Source: Pseudomonas sp. HMWF032
Lineage (GTDB): Bacteria; Pseudomonadota; Gammaproteobacteria; Pseudomonadales; Pseudomonadaceae
Length of the DNA: 47,456 nucleotides
Direction: 5' to 3'
Assembly: GCF_003060885.1 (NCBI RefSeq)
Contig: NZ_QAIG01000005.1
Coordinates: forward strand, 559,056 to 606,511
The first letter of the stretch is position 1. Each line of letters opens with the position of its first letter. A program made the position numbers and the translations under genes. The notes below the pieces were generated by a model. It was given only the letters and a program-made list of their open reading frames with translations, ran no database searches and was not told where the DNA came from. Below are positions 8,811 through 18,135 of this stretch, in pieces.

Positions 8811-10325
8811 TTATCGCCCGCGGCTGGCAAAGGTGTTCAGTGCCCGCTCAATGCATTGCACGGTTTTACTGAAACCCTGCACGCTGGTATCGCTGAAGGC
8901 GTTGCCACCCTGGTCGGCGAAGATCAGCATGACCACCCGGTTGTTATTGGCCAGCGAGCGAATCAGCAGATGCTCACTGGGGAACAGGCTCTTGAGCGTG
9001 CCAGGCAGCGTGGCTGAGAACTGGGCAATGTTGCCCGGGCCTAGGCGCAGTTGCGCCGGCGTGCTGAGCAGGCGGCGCAGCAGTTGGCTTTGCTGCGGGT
9101 CAAGGCTGAGGCTGTCGGCCGATTTGTCCAGGCCGGTGTGCTGCTGGGTCATCAGGCGGGTGTGATTACGGTCTGCGAGGAGAATCAATACGCGCTGCAT
9201 GCCACAGGCTTGCAGTGCTTGGTTGGCGCAGGCCGTTAGTTGCAGGACGTTGCTGAAGGCGCTGGGCTGCGCGAGAAGCTGGCCACATTGCTGGCGCCAC
9301 GCACTGAGCTCGACAGGTTTGGGCGGTTCGGCGGGGGGCTGCAGGTGGCGCGCTTGCCATGGCCACAGCAGTGATTCGGCCGGGTGCCAGAGGTCATTGT
9401 CATAAAGCTGCTGAGCGCTACTGGCAGCATGCTGGTGAATTTGCTGCTGCACGCTGTCCAGCGGCAGCTGCAGGAATAGGCCAGTGAGCCGCTGCCAGCG
9501 CAGGGTATGCAGGCTGTTCCAGGCGAAGTGCGCGGAGATGGCTAGGCAATTGGCCAGCAAAATACTGTTGGCCGGTTGGGTCAACCAGCGGCGCAGATTG
9601 CTGTCTTCATCCAGGCATTGCTGTTGTTGCAGTGGGTGCTCATTGTGGTGTGCGATGTGCAGTGCCTTGACCAGCAGGCGCCGATCATTGACGAGCAGCC
9701 GATAGCCTAGGGTTACCCACTCGGGCAGGCGCCAGTGTTCGCTGAGCGCTAGGCACAGCGTTAGCAACGGTACGCCGAGCAACTCCTGTTCCACTTTGCA
9801 TGCCGCTTCTCCCTTGAGTAACACGCGCTGTTCCCAGGCATCGAATAACTCCGGATGAGCGCACAGCAGGGCCCAGACCGGGGCAAGAAATAGTTGGCTG
9901 CCCCAGTTTACCTCCTGCCAAAGACGCGCCAGGCGTCCGGCGAACAAACCGTTGGCCTGTTGGCTGGCATGTTGGCTGATGAGCAATATCTGCCTGTACG
10001 GCTTGCTCAACTCCTGTTCCGGCAGGCTCGGTATGCGCTTGAGCAATGCTTCCGTACGGCTCAGGCCGAGTCGGCTGATGGCAGCTTCAAGGCTGTCTGT
10101 TTGCTCATTGAGTCCACCGTTCTTGCTGTTGGCCTCGCGCAGCACGCTGAGCGCCAGTGCCGGGCAGCTTTGCATCAGCTCGGCCAGTTCGCGTCGTGAC
10201 CGATTGCTGTCAGCCAGTGCCTGGCGCAGCAACTGCAAGCTTGTGCTGGACGCAGGTAATAGTTGCTCGTCCAGCTGCTTGAGCCAGTCTTTCAATGTAC
10301 GCGGGTAGTGAGCTGGTTTGGGCAT
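8811..10325 (-). CDS. HDOD-domain protein (PA4955-type)
   Basis: 504 residues from the ATG at 10325. Residues about 25-230 form an HDOD domain, a catalytically dead relative of HD phosphohydrolases found in signalling proteins (motifs such as LRQALADSNRSRRELAELM and ISRLGLSRTEALL). A helical middle and a GAF-like C-terminal part (about 330-500, with VLILLADRN and NRVVMLIFADQG) follow. The frame stays open to 10862 but that part is antisense to motA, so I end the gene at 10325. The ribosome site is weak. The gene is divergent from motA and likely heads the rhdA-psd transcript. Its ligand and partner are unknown. Confidence 0.82.
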   Translation of the reverse strand: MPKPAHYPRTLKDWLKQLDEQLLPASSTSLQLLRQALADSNRSRRELAELMQSCPALALSVLREANSKNGGLNEQTDSLEAAISRLGLSRTEALLKRIPSLPEQELSKPYRQILLISQHASQQANGLFAGRLARLWQEVNWGSQLFLAPVWALLCAHPELFDAWEQRVLLKGEAACKVEQELLGVPLLTLCLALSEHWRLPEWVTLGYRLLVNDRRLLVKALHIAHHNEHPLQQQQCLDEDSNLRRWLTQPANSILLANCLAISAHFAWNSLHTLRWQRLTGLFLQLPLDSVQQQIHQHAASSAQQLYDNDLWHPAESLLWPWQARHLQPPAEPPKPVELSAWRQQCGQLLAQPSAFSNVLQLTACANQALQACGMQRVLILLADRNHTRLMTQQHTGLDKSADSLSLDPQQSQLLRRLLSTPAQLRLGPGNIAQFSATLPGTLKSLFPSEHLLIRSLANNNRVVMLIFADQGGNAFSDTSVQGFSKTVQCIERALNTFASRGR

Positions 10326-10360
10326 GGGTTGAGACAAACTGGCTTTTGACCTTAACTGGC

Positions 10361-10387
10361 TATAGTCTCGCGCAAAACTTCCGATAA
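10361..10387 (+). promoter_or_regulatory. Sigma-28 (FliA) promoter for motAB
   Basis: TATAGTCT (10361-10368) matches 6 of 8 bases of the flagellar -35 consensus TAAAGTTT, and TCCGATAA (10380-10387) matches 7 of 8 of GCCGATAA. They are separated by the required 11 bases and lie 55 bases upstream of the motA start. Confidence 0.8.
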
Positions 10388-10442
10388 ATAGAAGGGTTGT
10401 TTTGCTCCGTCCCTTTCTGACCTCTGTGGCTAGTCTCTTTTT

Positions 10443-11294
10443 ATGGCAAAAATCATCGGCATCATTGTTGTATTCGCCTGCGTATTGGGCGGCTTCATCC
10501 TGTCGGGTGGCCAGTTTATGGCGTTGGTTCACCCCTATGAAATCCTGATTATTGGTGGTGCCGCGCTGGGGGCGTTTTTGCAGGCCAACCCCGGTAGTGC
10601 CTTTATGCATGTGTTCAAGAAGTCGTTGAGCATGTTCAGCTCGCGCTTCACGCATGCCTATTACCTTGACGTGCTCAAGCTGCTTTATGAGATTCTCAAT
10701 AAAAGTCGTCGTGAAGGCATGATGGCCATCGAGGCTGACGTCGAAGACCCTGCCGCAAGCCCGATTTTCAGTAAGTACCCCGGCATCCTCAAAGACCAGC
10801 AGATGACCTCGTTCATCTGTGATTACCTGCGCATCATGTCCTCCGGCAACATGGCCCCGCACGAGCTAGAAGGCTTGTTCGATATGGAAATTGCCAGCCT
10901 CAAGGAAGAAGTTGAACACCCTGCGCATGCTGTCGCAAAAGTAGCTGACGGTATGCCAGCCATGGGTATCGTGGCGGCGGTGCTGGGTATCGTAATTACC
11001 ATGTCGATTCTTGCGGAGGCGGATAACGCAGAAATTGGCCAGAAGGTGGGTACTGCACTGGTGGGTACCTTTTTCGGAATCTTGGCGTCCTATGGCTTTT
11101 TCGGCCCCTTAGCGGCGGCCTTGGAGCATGACGCCAAGGAAGAGCTGAATGTGTATGAGGCGATCAAGGCCGGTTTGGTGGCTTCGGCGTCCGGTATGCC
11201 GCCATCGCTGGCTGTCGAGTTTTCCCGTAAGGTGCTATTCCCGGCACATCGTCCAAGCTTCAGTGAGCTTGAGCAGGCTATGCGTGGGGGCTAA
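10443..11294 (+). CDS. motA: Flagellar motor stator protein MotA
   Basis: Inner-membrane subunit of the proton-driven flagellar stator. 283 residues with four predicted helices: two near the N-terminus (about 4-20 and 30-48), a large cytoplasmic loop with the charged SRFTHAYYLDVLKLLYE region that contacts FliG, and two more (about 170-195 and 200-225), including the family motif GMPAMGIVAAVLGIV. Length and sequence match the Pseudomonas MotA family rather than MotC. motB starts eight bases after the stop. Expression is expected from the sigma-28 site at 10361-10387. Confidence 0.97.
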   Translation: MAKIIGIIVVFACVLGGFILSGGQFMALVHPYEILIIGGAALGAFLQANPGSAFMHVFKKSLSMFSSRFTHAYYLDVLKLLYEILNKSRREGMMAIEADVEDPAASPIFSKYPGILKDQQMTSFICDYLRIMSSGNMAPHELEGLFDMEIASLKEEVEHPAHAVAKVADGMPAMGIVAAVLGIVITMSILAEADNAEIGQKVGTALVGTFFGILASYGFFGPLAAALEHDAKEELNVYEAIKAGLVASASGMPPSLAVEFSRKVLFPAHRPSFSELEQAMRGG

Positions 11295-11302
11295 GGCATA
11301 GC

Positions 11303-12331
11303 ATGGAAAACAATCAACCGATTATCGTCAAACGGGTCAAAAAGACTGCCGGTGGTCACCATGGCGGTGCCTGGAAGATTGCCTTTGCCGACTTTGCCAC
11401 GGCCATGATGGCGTTCTTTTTGGTGATGTGGTTGATGACGGTGGCTACACCCGAGCAGAAGAAGCTGATTTCCGGGTACTTTCAGGACCCCGTGGGGTTT
11501 TCCGAGAGTGCCAGTCCATATGTGATTGATCTGGGTGGCTCTCCGACGCCGGCGCCTGATCGTACCCTCAACCCCGAACCCAAGGAAGAGGCCACACCCA
11601 GCGAGGAAAGTGATCAGGCCGATATCAGCAAGGAGCAGGCGGAATCTGTCGCTGAAGAGGTTGAGCGGGAGCGTCTTGAATTGTTGCTGCAGGAGTTGCA
11701 GAACAAGGTTGAGGAAAACCCCCAGTTGCAGAACTTCAAGGATCAAATTCTTTTCGAGATTACTCAGGACGGTCTGCGTATCCAGATCATGGATGCCGAG
11801 AACAGGCCAATGTTTGCCTCTGGCAGTGCGCGCCTGCAGCCATATTTTGAAGACATTCTGCTGGCCATGACTGACACCATTGCGGCAGTGCCGAACAAGA
11901 TCAGTGTCAGTGGCCATACCGATGCGGCGCCTTTTGTCGGCCGCGGTGGCTATGGCAATTGGGAGCTGTCAGCTGATCGGGCCAATGCCGCACGGCGCGT
12001 GCTGGTCGCTGGCGGCTATGATGATGAACAGGTGGCGAGGGTGGTGGGTTATTCGTCATCGGCGTTGTTTGACCGGGAGAATTCGTTGAATCCGGTTAAT
12101 CGTCGTATCGACATTGTGGTTTTGACCAAAAAAGCTCAGCGGGCTATCGAGGGTGAGCGGGGTGATACGGCTGCTGATAAGCCTGCGGGTGCCGAGGCGC
12201 CTGCTGCCGCACCCGCGGCAACGTCGGCAACGCCTGGTGCAGCAGAGGTTCCTCTGCCTGATGCGGCGCTACGCGAACGGCTGAATATCTTCGAAGACGG
12301 CGTATTGCAGTTTGATCAGCCCGCTGAATAA
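11303..12331 (+). CDS. motB: Flagellar motor stator protein MotB
   Basis: Partner of MotA that anchors the stator to peptidoglycan. 342 residues: a short basic N-terminus, one membrane helix (about 24-46) carrying the proton-accepting D30 in AFADFATAMMAF, a Glu-rich plug/linker region (about 85-145) and an OmpA-like peptidoglycan-binding domain (about 145-275, motif SVSGHTDAAPF). An alanine/proline-rich tail follows. Co-transcribed with motA and followed by a clear terminator. Confidence 0.97.
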   Translation: MENNQPIIVKRVKKTAGGHHGGAWKIAFADFATAMMAFFLVMWLMTVATPEQKKLISGYFQDPVGFSESASPYVIDLGGSPTPAPDRTLNPEPKEEATPSEESDQADISKEQAESVAEEVERERLELLLQELQNKVEENPQLQNFKDQILFEITQDGLRIQIMDAENRPMFASGSARLQPYFEDILLAMTDTIAAVPNKISVSGHTDAAPFVGRGGYGNWELSADRANAARRVLVAGGYDDEQVARVVGYSSSALFDRENSLNPVNRRIDIVVLTKKAQRAIEGERGDTAADKPAGAEAPAAAPAATSATPGAAEVPLPDAALRERLNIFEDGVLQFDQPAE

Positions 12332-12348
12332 CCGATGTGTGTACGCGC

Positions 12349-12377
12349 AAAGGCCGCGACAGTTCGCGGCCTTTTTT
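12349..12377. terminator. Terminator after motB
   Basis: An 11-base stem (12349-12359 with 12364-12374), loop CAGT, followed by further T residues. It ends the motAB transcript. The A run on the other side makes it usable for the converging rsgA transcript too. Confidence 0.9.
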
Positions 12378-12436
12378 GTTGATGGCCTGCGGGCCGTTGC
12401 GGCGCGACGATTTAAAATCGCTCCCGGCGATTCTTT

Positions 12437-13468
12437 TCAGTACTCGGCTTCCGGCAGGCTGGCCAGGATATGCCGGTAGCTGGCCATGCGCTGCGGGTGC
12501 AAGCGGCCCTCTTCGAGGGCTTTTAGCAGGGCGCAGCCCGGTTCACGGTCGTGTTTGCAGTCGCGGAAGCGGCATTGGCCGATCAGGTCATGAAACTCGA
12601 TAAAGCCCGCCTCGACGTCATTACGGCTGACGTGCACCAGGCCAAATTCGCGAATCCCAGGGGAGTCGATCAGTTCGCCGCCGCCGGGGAAGTGGAACAA
12701 CCGCGCGGTGGTGGTGGTGTGGGTGCCTTTGCCGGTCAGTTCGGAGAGCGGGCCTACGCGGGTATCGACTTCCGGCAACAGGCTGTTGACCAGCGACGAC
12801 TTGCCCACCCCGGACTGCCCGACGAAGACGCTGACATGGCCATCGAGTTGCTGTTGCAGCTGTTGCATGCCGTCGCCGCCGTGGGCGGACACTTCCAGCA
12901 GCGGATAACCGAGCTCGCGGTACACGCCAAGCATGCGGTTGAGTGCCACGGCATTCTGCTCATCCAGCAGGTCGGTCTTGTTCAGCAGCAGCAGCGGGCG
13001 AATGCCGGCGTGCTCGGCCGCGACTAGATAGCGGTCGATCAGGTTGGCGTGGGGCTCGGGCAGCGGGGCGAAGACGATCACGATCAGGTCGACGTTGGCG
13101 GCCACCGGCTTGAGCTGGCCACGGGTGTCCGGGCGACAGAGTTCGGTGCTGCGCGGCAATTGCGCGACGATCACGCCAATGCCCTGGTTGCCGGCGCGCC
13201 ACACCACCTGATCACCGGTGACCATGGTTGGCAAGTTGGCGCGCAGGTGGCAACGGAATACCTGGCCGGCCAGTTCGCCATCCAGGGCTTCTACTTCGAC
13301 CTGTACGCCGAAGTGCGCGATGACCAGGCCGGTCTGTTCCGGGCCGAGGTCGCCGCCTTCAAGAATCTGTACAGCCTGCGACTCGCGCTTGGCGGCGCGG
13401 GCGGCACGCTCGCCCTGGATTTTTTCGATACGCCAGTTTTGCCGGCGGTTGAGTTGGCGTTTGGCCAT
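12437..13468 (-). CDS. rsgA: Ribosome small-subunit GTPase RsgA
   Basis: Circularly permuted GTPase that checks late maturation of the 30S subunit. From the ATG at 13468 (GGAAG upstream) it has 343 residues: an OB-fold (about 40-110), then GTPase motifs in permuted order NKTD (163-166), GQSGVGKS (217-224) and DSPG (268-271), then a zinc finger with C299, C304, H306 and C312. The frame opens nine codons earlier, but family homology begins at [18 protein letters not shown]. It converges with motB and is divergent from the methyltransferase gene. Confidence 0.96.
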   Translation of the reverse strand: MAKRQLNRRQNWRIEKIQGERAARAAKRESQAVQILEGGDLGPEQTGLVIAHFGVQVEVEALDGELAGQVFRCHLRANLPTMVTGDQVVWRAGNQGIGVIVAQLPRSTELCRPDTRGQLKPVAANVDLIVIVFAPLPEPHANLIDRYLVAAEHAGIRPLLLLNKTDLLDEQNAVALNRMLGVYRELGYPLLEVSAHGGDGMQQLQQQLDGHVSVFVGQSGVGKSSLVNSLLPEVDTRVGPLSELTGKGTHTTTTARLFHFPGGGELIDSPGIREFGLVHVSRNDVEAGFIEFHDLIGQCRFRDCKHDREPGCALLKALEEGRLHPQRMASYRHILASLPEAEY

Positions 13469-13587
13469 GGGGCTTCCGAGAGTTGAATTGCGCAATAAAC
13501 GGTCGCGAGTCTAGCACGGGCTGCCTATTGAGCTGCTGGCGCAGCTAAACTGCGGCGCATCATCGCTCGGACGCTTGAGGAGTCTGC

Positions 13588-14367
13588 ATGCTGCGTGTTG
13601 TCCGCCACTATCCGGCACTGCTGGCGTTATCTGCTCAGATGGGCGCCACACTGTTGGTGGGCCTGGCGCTTTACCTGGCGGTGCAGCTGGTGCCCTGGCG
13701 GCCAACCTGGCTGGCCGTCGGCCTGAGCCAGGGGCTGATTGCCGCCGTGCTGGCACGTTACCTGGGGTTGTCGCGCTGGTGGTGTGGGCTGAATCTGCTG
13801 TTTGTGCCAGCGTTGCTGCTGGCCAATGGTGCGCCACTGCCATCTTGGGTGTTTCTCGGGGCGTTCGTGCTGGTGCTGCTGTTTAACTGGAACAGCTTTG
13901 GCGAGCGGGTGCCGTTGTACCTGACTGGTTCCGGCACGTGCCGCCAGTTGGGGGCGTTGCTAAGTGAGCAGCTGCCGTCGTTTCGCTTTGTCGACCTGGG
14001 TTGCGGGCCGGGGGGCATGCTGTTGAGCCTGGCTCGGCAGTTCCCGCAGGCACAGTTTGTCGGGGTCGAGACCGCGCCGCTGTCCTTTGTCATTGCCTGG
14101 ATGCGCGCCTTGCCGCTGCGCAATTGCCAGATTCGCTATGAAAACCTCTGGCGTACTGATCTTGCGCTATTTGATGTGGTGTATTGCTTCCTCTCACCTG
14201 CGCCAATGCCCGAGCTGTGGGCCAAGGCCTGCGCGCAGATGCCGCCCGGCAGCCTGCTGATCAGCAATACCTTCGAGGTGCCGGGGCAGCCGGCGAACCA
14301 GCAGATTGAGTTGTATGACTGGCGGCAGTCCCGCCTGCTGTTGTGGCGTATGCGTGGCGCGGTTTGA
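13588..14367 (+). CDS. Membrane-anchored class I SAM-dependent methyltransferase
   Basis: 259 residues. Residues about 10-100 contain three to four hydrophobic helices. A Rossmann methyltransferase domain follows, with the SAM-binding glycine motif VDLGCGPGG (135-143), an acidic residue at strand 2 (VGVETAP) and a later YCFLSPAP motif. The substrate is unknown. GAGG eight bases before the ATG supports the start. It sits between rsgA and orn, where from memory PAO1 has no such gene. It could share a transcript with orn (75-base gap). Confidence 0.82.
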   Translation: MLRVVRHYPALLALSAQMGATLLVGLALYLAVQLVPWRPTWLAVGLSQGLIAAVLARYLGLSRWWCGLNLLFVPALLLANGAPLPSWVFLGAFVLVLLFNWNSFGERVPLYLTGSGTCRQLGALLSEQLPSFRFVDLGCGPGGMLLSLARQFPQAQFVGVETAPLSFVIAWMRALPLRNCQIRYENLWRTDLALFDVVYCFLSPAPMPELWAKACAQMPPGSLLISNTFEVPGQPANQQIELYDWRQSRLLLWRMRGAV

Positions 14368-14442
14368 GCGCAATGCTGTCAGTCGGGCGCAGTAGTTTTT
14401 CGGCGGCCTGTTAGACTGTCGGCCTTAGTTGAGGAGCCGTGC

Positions 14443-14985
14443 ATGCAGAACGCCAATAACCTGATCTGGATCGACCTGGAAATGACCGGTCTGGAGCCTG
14501 AAACAGACGTCATCATCGAGATGGCCACCATCGTGACCGACAGTGATCTGAACATCCTGGCCGAGGGGCCGGTGATTGCTGTGCACCAGCGTGATGAGCT
14601 GCTTGCCGGTATGGACGAATGGAACACCCGCACTCATGGGCAGAGCGGCCTGACCCAGCGTGTGCGCGAAAGCATGATCGGTCCGGCTGAAGCAGAGGCC
14701 ATGACTATCGCCTTCCTTGAGCAGTGGGTGCCGAAGGGTAAGTCACCGATCTGTGGCAACAGCATTGGCCAGGACCGGCGCTTCCTCTACAAATACATGC
14801 AGAACCTGGAAGCCTACTTTCACTACCGCTATCTGGATGTCTCGACCCTGAAGATTCTTGCTGGCCTGTGGGCGCCGCAGGTCAAGGAGTCGTTCCAGAA
14901 GCAGGGCACGCACCAGGCGCTGGACGATATCCGCGAGTCTATCGCCGAGCTGAAGCATTACCGCCAGCACTTCCTCAAAGTGTGA
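14443..14985 (+). CDS. orn: Oligoribonuclease
   Basis: 3'-5' exoribonuclease that clears short RNA oligomers, including pGpG, the product of cyclic di-GMP breakdown. 180 residues of the DEDDh family: D11 and E13 in [10 protein letters not shown]111 in GQDRRF, H157 and D162 in [14 protein letters not shown] lies upstream of the ATG. Its pGpG-clearing role links it functionally to the cyclic di-GMP genes in this window. Confidence 0.97.
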   Translation: MQNANNLIWIDLEMTGLEPETDVIIEMATIVTDSDLNILAEGPVIAVHQRDELLAGMDEWNTRTHGQSGLTQRVRESMIGPAEAEAMTIAFLEQWVPKGKSPICGNSIGQDRRFLYKYMQNLEAYFHYRYLDVSTLKILAGLWAPQVKESFQKQGTHQALDDIRESIAELKHYRQHFLKV

Positions 14986-14991
14986 CGCATT

Positions 14992-15017
14992 AAAAAGCCC
15001 GCCGCTGCGGGTTTTTT
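14992..15017. terminator. Bidirectional terminator between orn and queG
   Basis: A short GC stem CCCGC/GCGGG (14998-15002 with 15007-15011), loop CGCT, flanked by A5 and T6 runs. It serves both converging genes. Confidence 0.85.
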
Positions 15018-15029
15018 ATACCTGCCCGG

Positions 15030-16091
15030 TTACAGGCCGTGGCGGGCCAGCGCCCATTCGACATGCTCACGTACTAACTCGGAAGGGTGCTCGCGGCGCG
15101 CTTTGAGTGCTTCCAGCACCGGGATGCTGGACGGCGCATTGCCCAGGCCAACGGCCAGGTTGCGCAGCCAGCGCTCGTAGCCGGCACGGCGCAGCGGCGA
15201 GCCTTCAGTGCGGCTGAGAAACTCCTCTTCGCTCCAGCCGAACAGTTCGGCCAGCTCGGCATTGTCCAGGCTGTGGCGCGGCTGGAAGTCGTTCTGCTCG
15301 GTGGGTTTGGCAAAGCGGTTCCACGGGCAGACCATCTGGCAGTCGTCACAGCCGAATACCCGGTTGCCGATAGGTGCGCGCAGTTCCTCTGGTATAGACC
15401 CCTTGAGTTCGATGGTTAGGTAGGAAATGCAGCGCCGCGCGTCCAGCACATAGGGGCCGACAAAGGCGGCGGTCGGGCAGATATCCATGCAGGCGGTGCA
15501 GCGCCCGCAGTGTTCCGTGGCATGGGGCTCATCCACCGGCAGTGGCAGGTCGACAAACAGCTCGCCGAGGAAGAAGTAGCTGCCGGCCTTGCGGTTGAGT
15601 ACCAGGGTGTTCTTGCCGATCCAGCCAAGCCCGGCCTGTTCGGCGATGGCCTTTTCCAGTACTGGCGCGCTGTCGACAAAGGCGCGGTAGCCGAACGGGC
15701 CGATCTGCTGCTGGATGCGTTCGGCCAGTTGTTGCAGGCGTTTGCGGATCAGCTTGTGATAATCGCGGCCCAGGGCGTAGCGCGACACGTAGGCCTTCTC
15801 CGGCTGGGCGAGGCGCTGAGCCATCTGCGTGTCGCCGGGCAGGTAGTCCATGCGCAGCGACACCACGCGCAGGGTGCCGGGCACCAGTTCATCCGGGTGG
15901 GAGCGTTTGCTGCCGTGGGCGGCCATATAGTCCATCTCACCCTGGTAGCCCGCATCCAGCCAGCGCTGCAGGTGCGCTTCGTGCTCGCCCAGTTGCACAT
16001 CGGCAATACCGACCTGCTGAAAGCCCAGCTCGCGGCCCCAGTCTTTGATCGACTGGGCGAGGGCGGCGAGGTCAAGGGTGTCAGTATTCAT
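15030..16091 (-). CDS. queG: Epoxyqueuosine reductase QueG
   Basis: Cobalamin- and iron-sulfur-dependent enzyme that reduces epoxyqueuosine to queuosine in the wobble position of tRNAs. From the ATG at 16091 it has 353 residues, the usual family length. The C-terminal half holds two 4Fe-4S motifs, CGRCTACMDICP and, about 50 residues later, CDDCQMVCP, followed by a HEAT-like helical tail. The ribosome site is weak; the frame continues upstream into nnr but homology begins near MNTDTLDLAALAQ. It is divergent from nnr with only 60 bases between starts. Confidence 0.95.
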   Translation of the reverse strand: MNTDTLDLAALAQSIKDWGRELGFQQVGIADVQLGEHEAHLQRWLDAGYQGEMDYMAAHGSKRSHPDELVPGTLRVVSLRMDYLPGDTQMAQRLAQPEKAYVSRYALGRDYHKLIRKRLQQLAERIQQQIGPFGYRAFVDSAPVLEKAIAEQAGLGWIGKNTLVLNRKAGSYFFLGELFVDLPLPVDEPHATEHCGRCTACMDICPTAAFVGPYVLDARRCISYLTIELKGSIPEELRAPIGNRVFGCDDCQMVCPWNRFAKPTEQNDFQPRHSLDNAELAELFGWSEEEFLSRTEGSPLRRAGYERWLRNLAVGLGNAPSSIPVLEALKARREHPSELVREHVEWALARHGL

Positions 16092-16121
16092 ATGAAGGCG
16101 GGTAACCGGGGCGCAGGTGGG

Positions 16122-16127
16122 TATAAT
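16122..16127 (+). promoter_or_regulatory. Candidate -10 element for the nnr operon
   Basis: A perfect TATAAT lies 24 bases before the nnr ATG in the short region shared with divergent queG. No good -35 hexamer is seen at 16-18 bases, so the promoter may be activator-dependent. Confidence 0.5.
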
Positions 16128-16151
16128 TCTGCCAGACATCGGAGCCGACGC

Positions 16152-17651
16152 ATGCTGCATTCGCCTGACAATCTTCCTCTGCCGCTGTACAGCGCCGCCC
16201 AAGTGCGCGAGCTGGATGCGCGATTGATCGCTGCCGGCACGCCGGGTTTCGAACTGATGGGCCGCGCCGCGCATGCCATCTGGCGTGCCCTGCGTAGGCG
16301 CTGGCCGGATGCGGGCGTGCTGACGGTGCTGGCTGGGTGCGGTAATAACGCCGGTGACGGCTACCTGGTAGCCGCGTTGGCCCTGCGTGCGGGTTGGCGA
16401 GTGCGGGTGCTGGCGGTCGGTGATGCCGCGCAGCTGCAGGGCGATGCCGCGTTGGCCCGCGATCAGGCGCTGACCGCCGGGGTGGTGGTGCAGCCCTGGA
16501 GCGAATGCGCCGAGCTGCAGGGCGTGGTGCTCGATGCCCTGCTCGGCACGGGCTTGCAAGGCGCAGTGCGTGAACCCTATGCCCAGGCCATCCGGTTGTT
16601 GAATGCCTGTGGCCTGCCGGTGCTGGCGGTGGACATTCCGTCCGGGCTCTGCGCCGATACTGGTCAGGTGTTGGGCGTCGCCGTGTGCGCACAGCTGACG
16701 GTTACCCTGATCGGTCTGAAGCTGGGCCTGTTTGCCGGGCAGTCGGCAGATTATCTAGGCGAGTTGCGGTTTGATGATCTGCAGGCCGACGCGGCCCTGG
16801 TCGCTGTTCAGGCCTTTACCGCACACCGCCTGACACCGGCCAGTTTGCCGCAATTGCCGGCGCGTTCGCGCAATGTGCACAAGGGGCAGCTGGGCCATGT
16901 GCTAGTAGTGGGGGGCGATCATGGCTTTGCCGGTGCGGGCTTGCTGGCGGCGCAAAGCGCGCTGCGCGCCGGGGCCGGGATGGTCAGCCTGGCGACGCGT
17001 GGTGAGCATTTGTCTGCGGCGCAGGCGCGCTTGCCCGAAGTGATGGCGGCTGGCGTGGTCTCAGCCAATCAGCTGCTGGCGCTGGGCGCGAACGTCAGTG
17101 TTTGGGTAGTCGGGCCGGGGCTAGGGCAGGGCGCTTGGGGGCGCAGTCTGCTGTCGGCTGCAGCGGTCAGTTCGGGGGCACAGGTTTGGGATGCCGATGC
17201 GCTGAATCTGTTGGCTCAGGGGCTGGTTCAATTACCGGCGGGCGTCGTGCTGACGCCACACCCTGGCGAGGCCGCACGCTTGCTGGGTATCAGCGCGGCC
17301 GAGGTGCAGGCTGATCGTCCGGCGGCCGTGCGCGCACTGTCGCGGCGCTATCAAACGGTATGCGTGCTGAAAGGCGCGGGCAGCCTGATTGCTGCGCCGG
17401 ATGGTGGTTTGTGGTTGTGTGATCGCGGCCATCCCGCCATGGCCGGTGCTGGCTTGGGTGATGTGTTGGCCGGTTTGGTCGGTGCGCTGCTGGCTCAGGG
17501 TCTGCCTGCGCTGGAGGCGGCTCAGTTGGCGGTCTATCTGCATGCCTGTGCGGGTGAGCAGTTGGCGCTGCAGGGGCGAGGTCTGGCTGCCAGTGATTTG
17601 TGTGCGGTTATTCGTGAATTGTTGCAGGAGCAGTCTGCATGTCTGAATTAG
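16152..17651 (+). CDS. nnr: Bifunctional NAD(P)H-hydrate epimerase and dehydratase
   Basis: Repairs hydrated NADH and NADPH. 499 residues from the ATG at 16152, which has GGAG seven bases upstream. The N-terminal epimerase domain (about 1-215) carries [13 protein letters not shown]. The C-terminal ADP-dependent dehydratase domain carries [22 protein letters not shown] and [19 protein letters not shown]. The frame is open far upstream, but that part is antisense to queG. First gene of the cluster; its last 13 bases overlap tsaE. Confidence 0.96.
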   Translation: MLHSPDNLPLPLYSAAQVRELDARLIAAGTPGFELMGRAAHAIWRALRRRWPDAGVLTVLAGCGNNAGDGYLVAALALRAGWRVRVLAVGDAAQLQGDAALARDQALTAGVVVQPWSECAELQGVVLDALLGTGLQGAVREPYAQAIRLLNACGLPVLAVDIPSGLCADTGQVLGVAVCAQLTVTLIGLKLGLFAGQSADYLGELRFDDLQADAALVAVQAFTAHRLTPASLPQLPARSRNVHKGQLGHVLVVGGDHGFAGAGLLAAQSALRAGAGMVSLATRGEHLSAAQARLPEVMAAGVVSANQLLALGANVSVWVVGPGLGQGAWGRSLLSAAAVSSGAQVWDADALNLLAQGLVQLPAGVVLTPHPGEAARLLGISAAEVQADRPAAVRALSRRYQTVCVLKGAGSLIAAPDGGLWLCDRGHPAMAGAGLGDVLAGLVGALLAQGLPALEAAQLAVYLHACAGEQLALQGRGLAASDLCAVIRELLQEQSACLN

Positions 17652-18106
17652 AACTGTTTGTCGCCGATGAGGACGCGATGCTGGCGCTGGGCGCGCGCAT
17701 CGCCGAGGCGACCGGCGGCGTTGGGGTGATCTACCTGCATGGCGATCTCGGTGCCGGTAAAACCACCTTGTCGCGCGGCATCATCCGTGGGCTGGGGCAT
17801 GTGGGGGCGGTAAAAAGCCCGACCTTTACCCTGGTCGAACCCTATGAGTTAGGTGCAGTACGGGCCTATCACTTCGATCTGTACCGTTTGGTTGATCCCG
17901 AGGAACTGGAGTTTCTCGGCATTCGTGACTATTTCGACGGCGATGCACTGTGTCTGGTCGAGTGGCCGCAACGCGGCGCAGGCGTTTTGCCAAAGGCGGA
18001 CATGGACATTACCATTAGCCCGCATGGAGCCGGCCGGGCGCTGCATTTGCAGGCGCAAGGCGAACGCGGCAACGCCTGGTGCGCCACTTTGGCCGTCGGG
18101 GCATGA
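17639..18106 (+). CDS. tsaE: tRNA threonylcarbamoyladenosine ATPase TsaE
   Basis: ATPase that works with TsaB, TsaC and TsaD in making the t6A37 modification of ANN-decoding tRNAs. 155 residues with the Walker A motif GDLGAGKTT (35-43) and the family motif CLVEWPQR. It starts inside the end of nnr (13-base overlap), so translation is likely coupled. Confidence 0.96.
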   Translation: MSELELFVADEDAMLALGARIAEATGGVGVIYLHGDLGAGKTTLSRGIIRGLGHVGAVKSPTFTLVEPYELGAVRAYHFDLYRLVDPEELEFLGIRDYFDGDALCLVEWPQRGAGVLPKADMDITISPHGAGRALHLQAQGERGNAWCATLAVGA

Positions 18107-18135
18107 ATTTGAAATGGGGTTGGCTATGCGCATAG
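18103..18135 (+). other. Ten-codon reading frame across the tsaE-amiB junction
   Basis: An ATG overlapping the tsaE stop as ATGA opens a frame of ten codons ([10 protein letters not shown]) that ends in TAG at 18133-18135, seven bases beyond the chosen amiB start codon. It could relay ribosomes from tsaE to amiB, or be chance. Confidence 0.25.

Noticed and set aside
10326..10862. Upstream extension of the HDOD gene frame
   Set aside because: It runs antisense through motA and its promoter; the protein begins sensibly at 10325.
15510..16151. Upstream extension of the nnr frame
   Set aside because: It is antisense to queG, and a good ribosome site and homology place the start at 16152.
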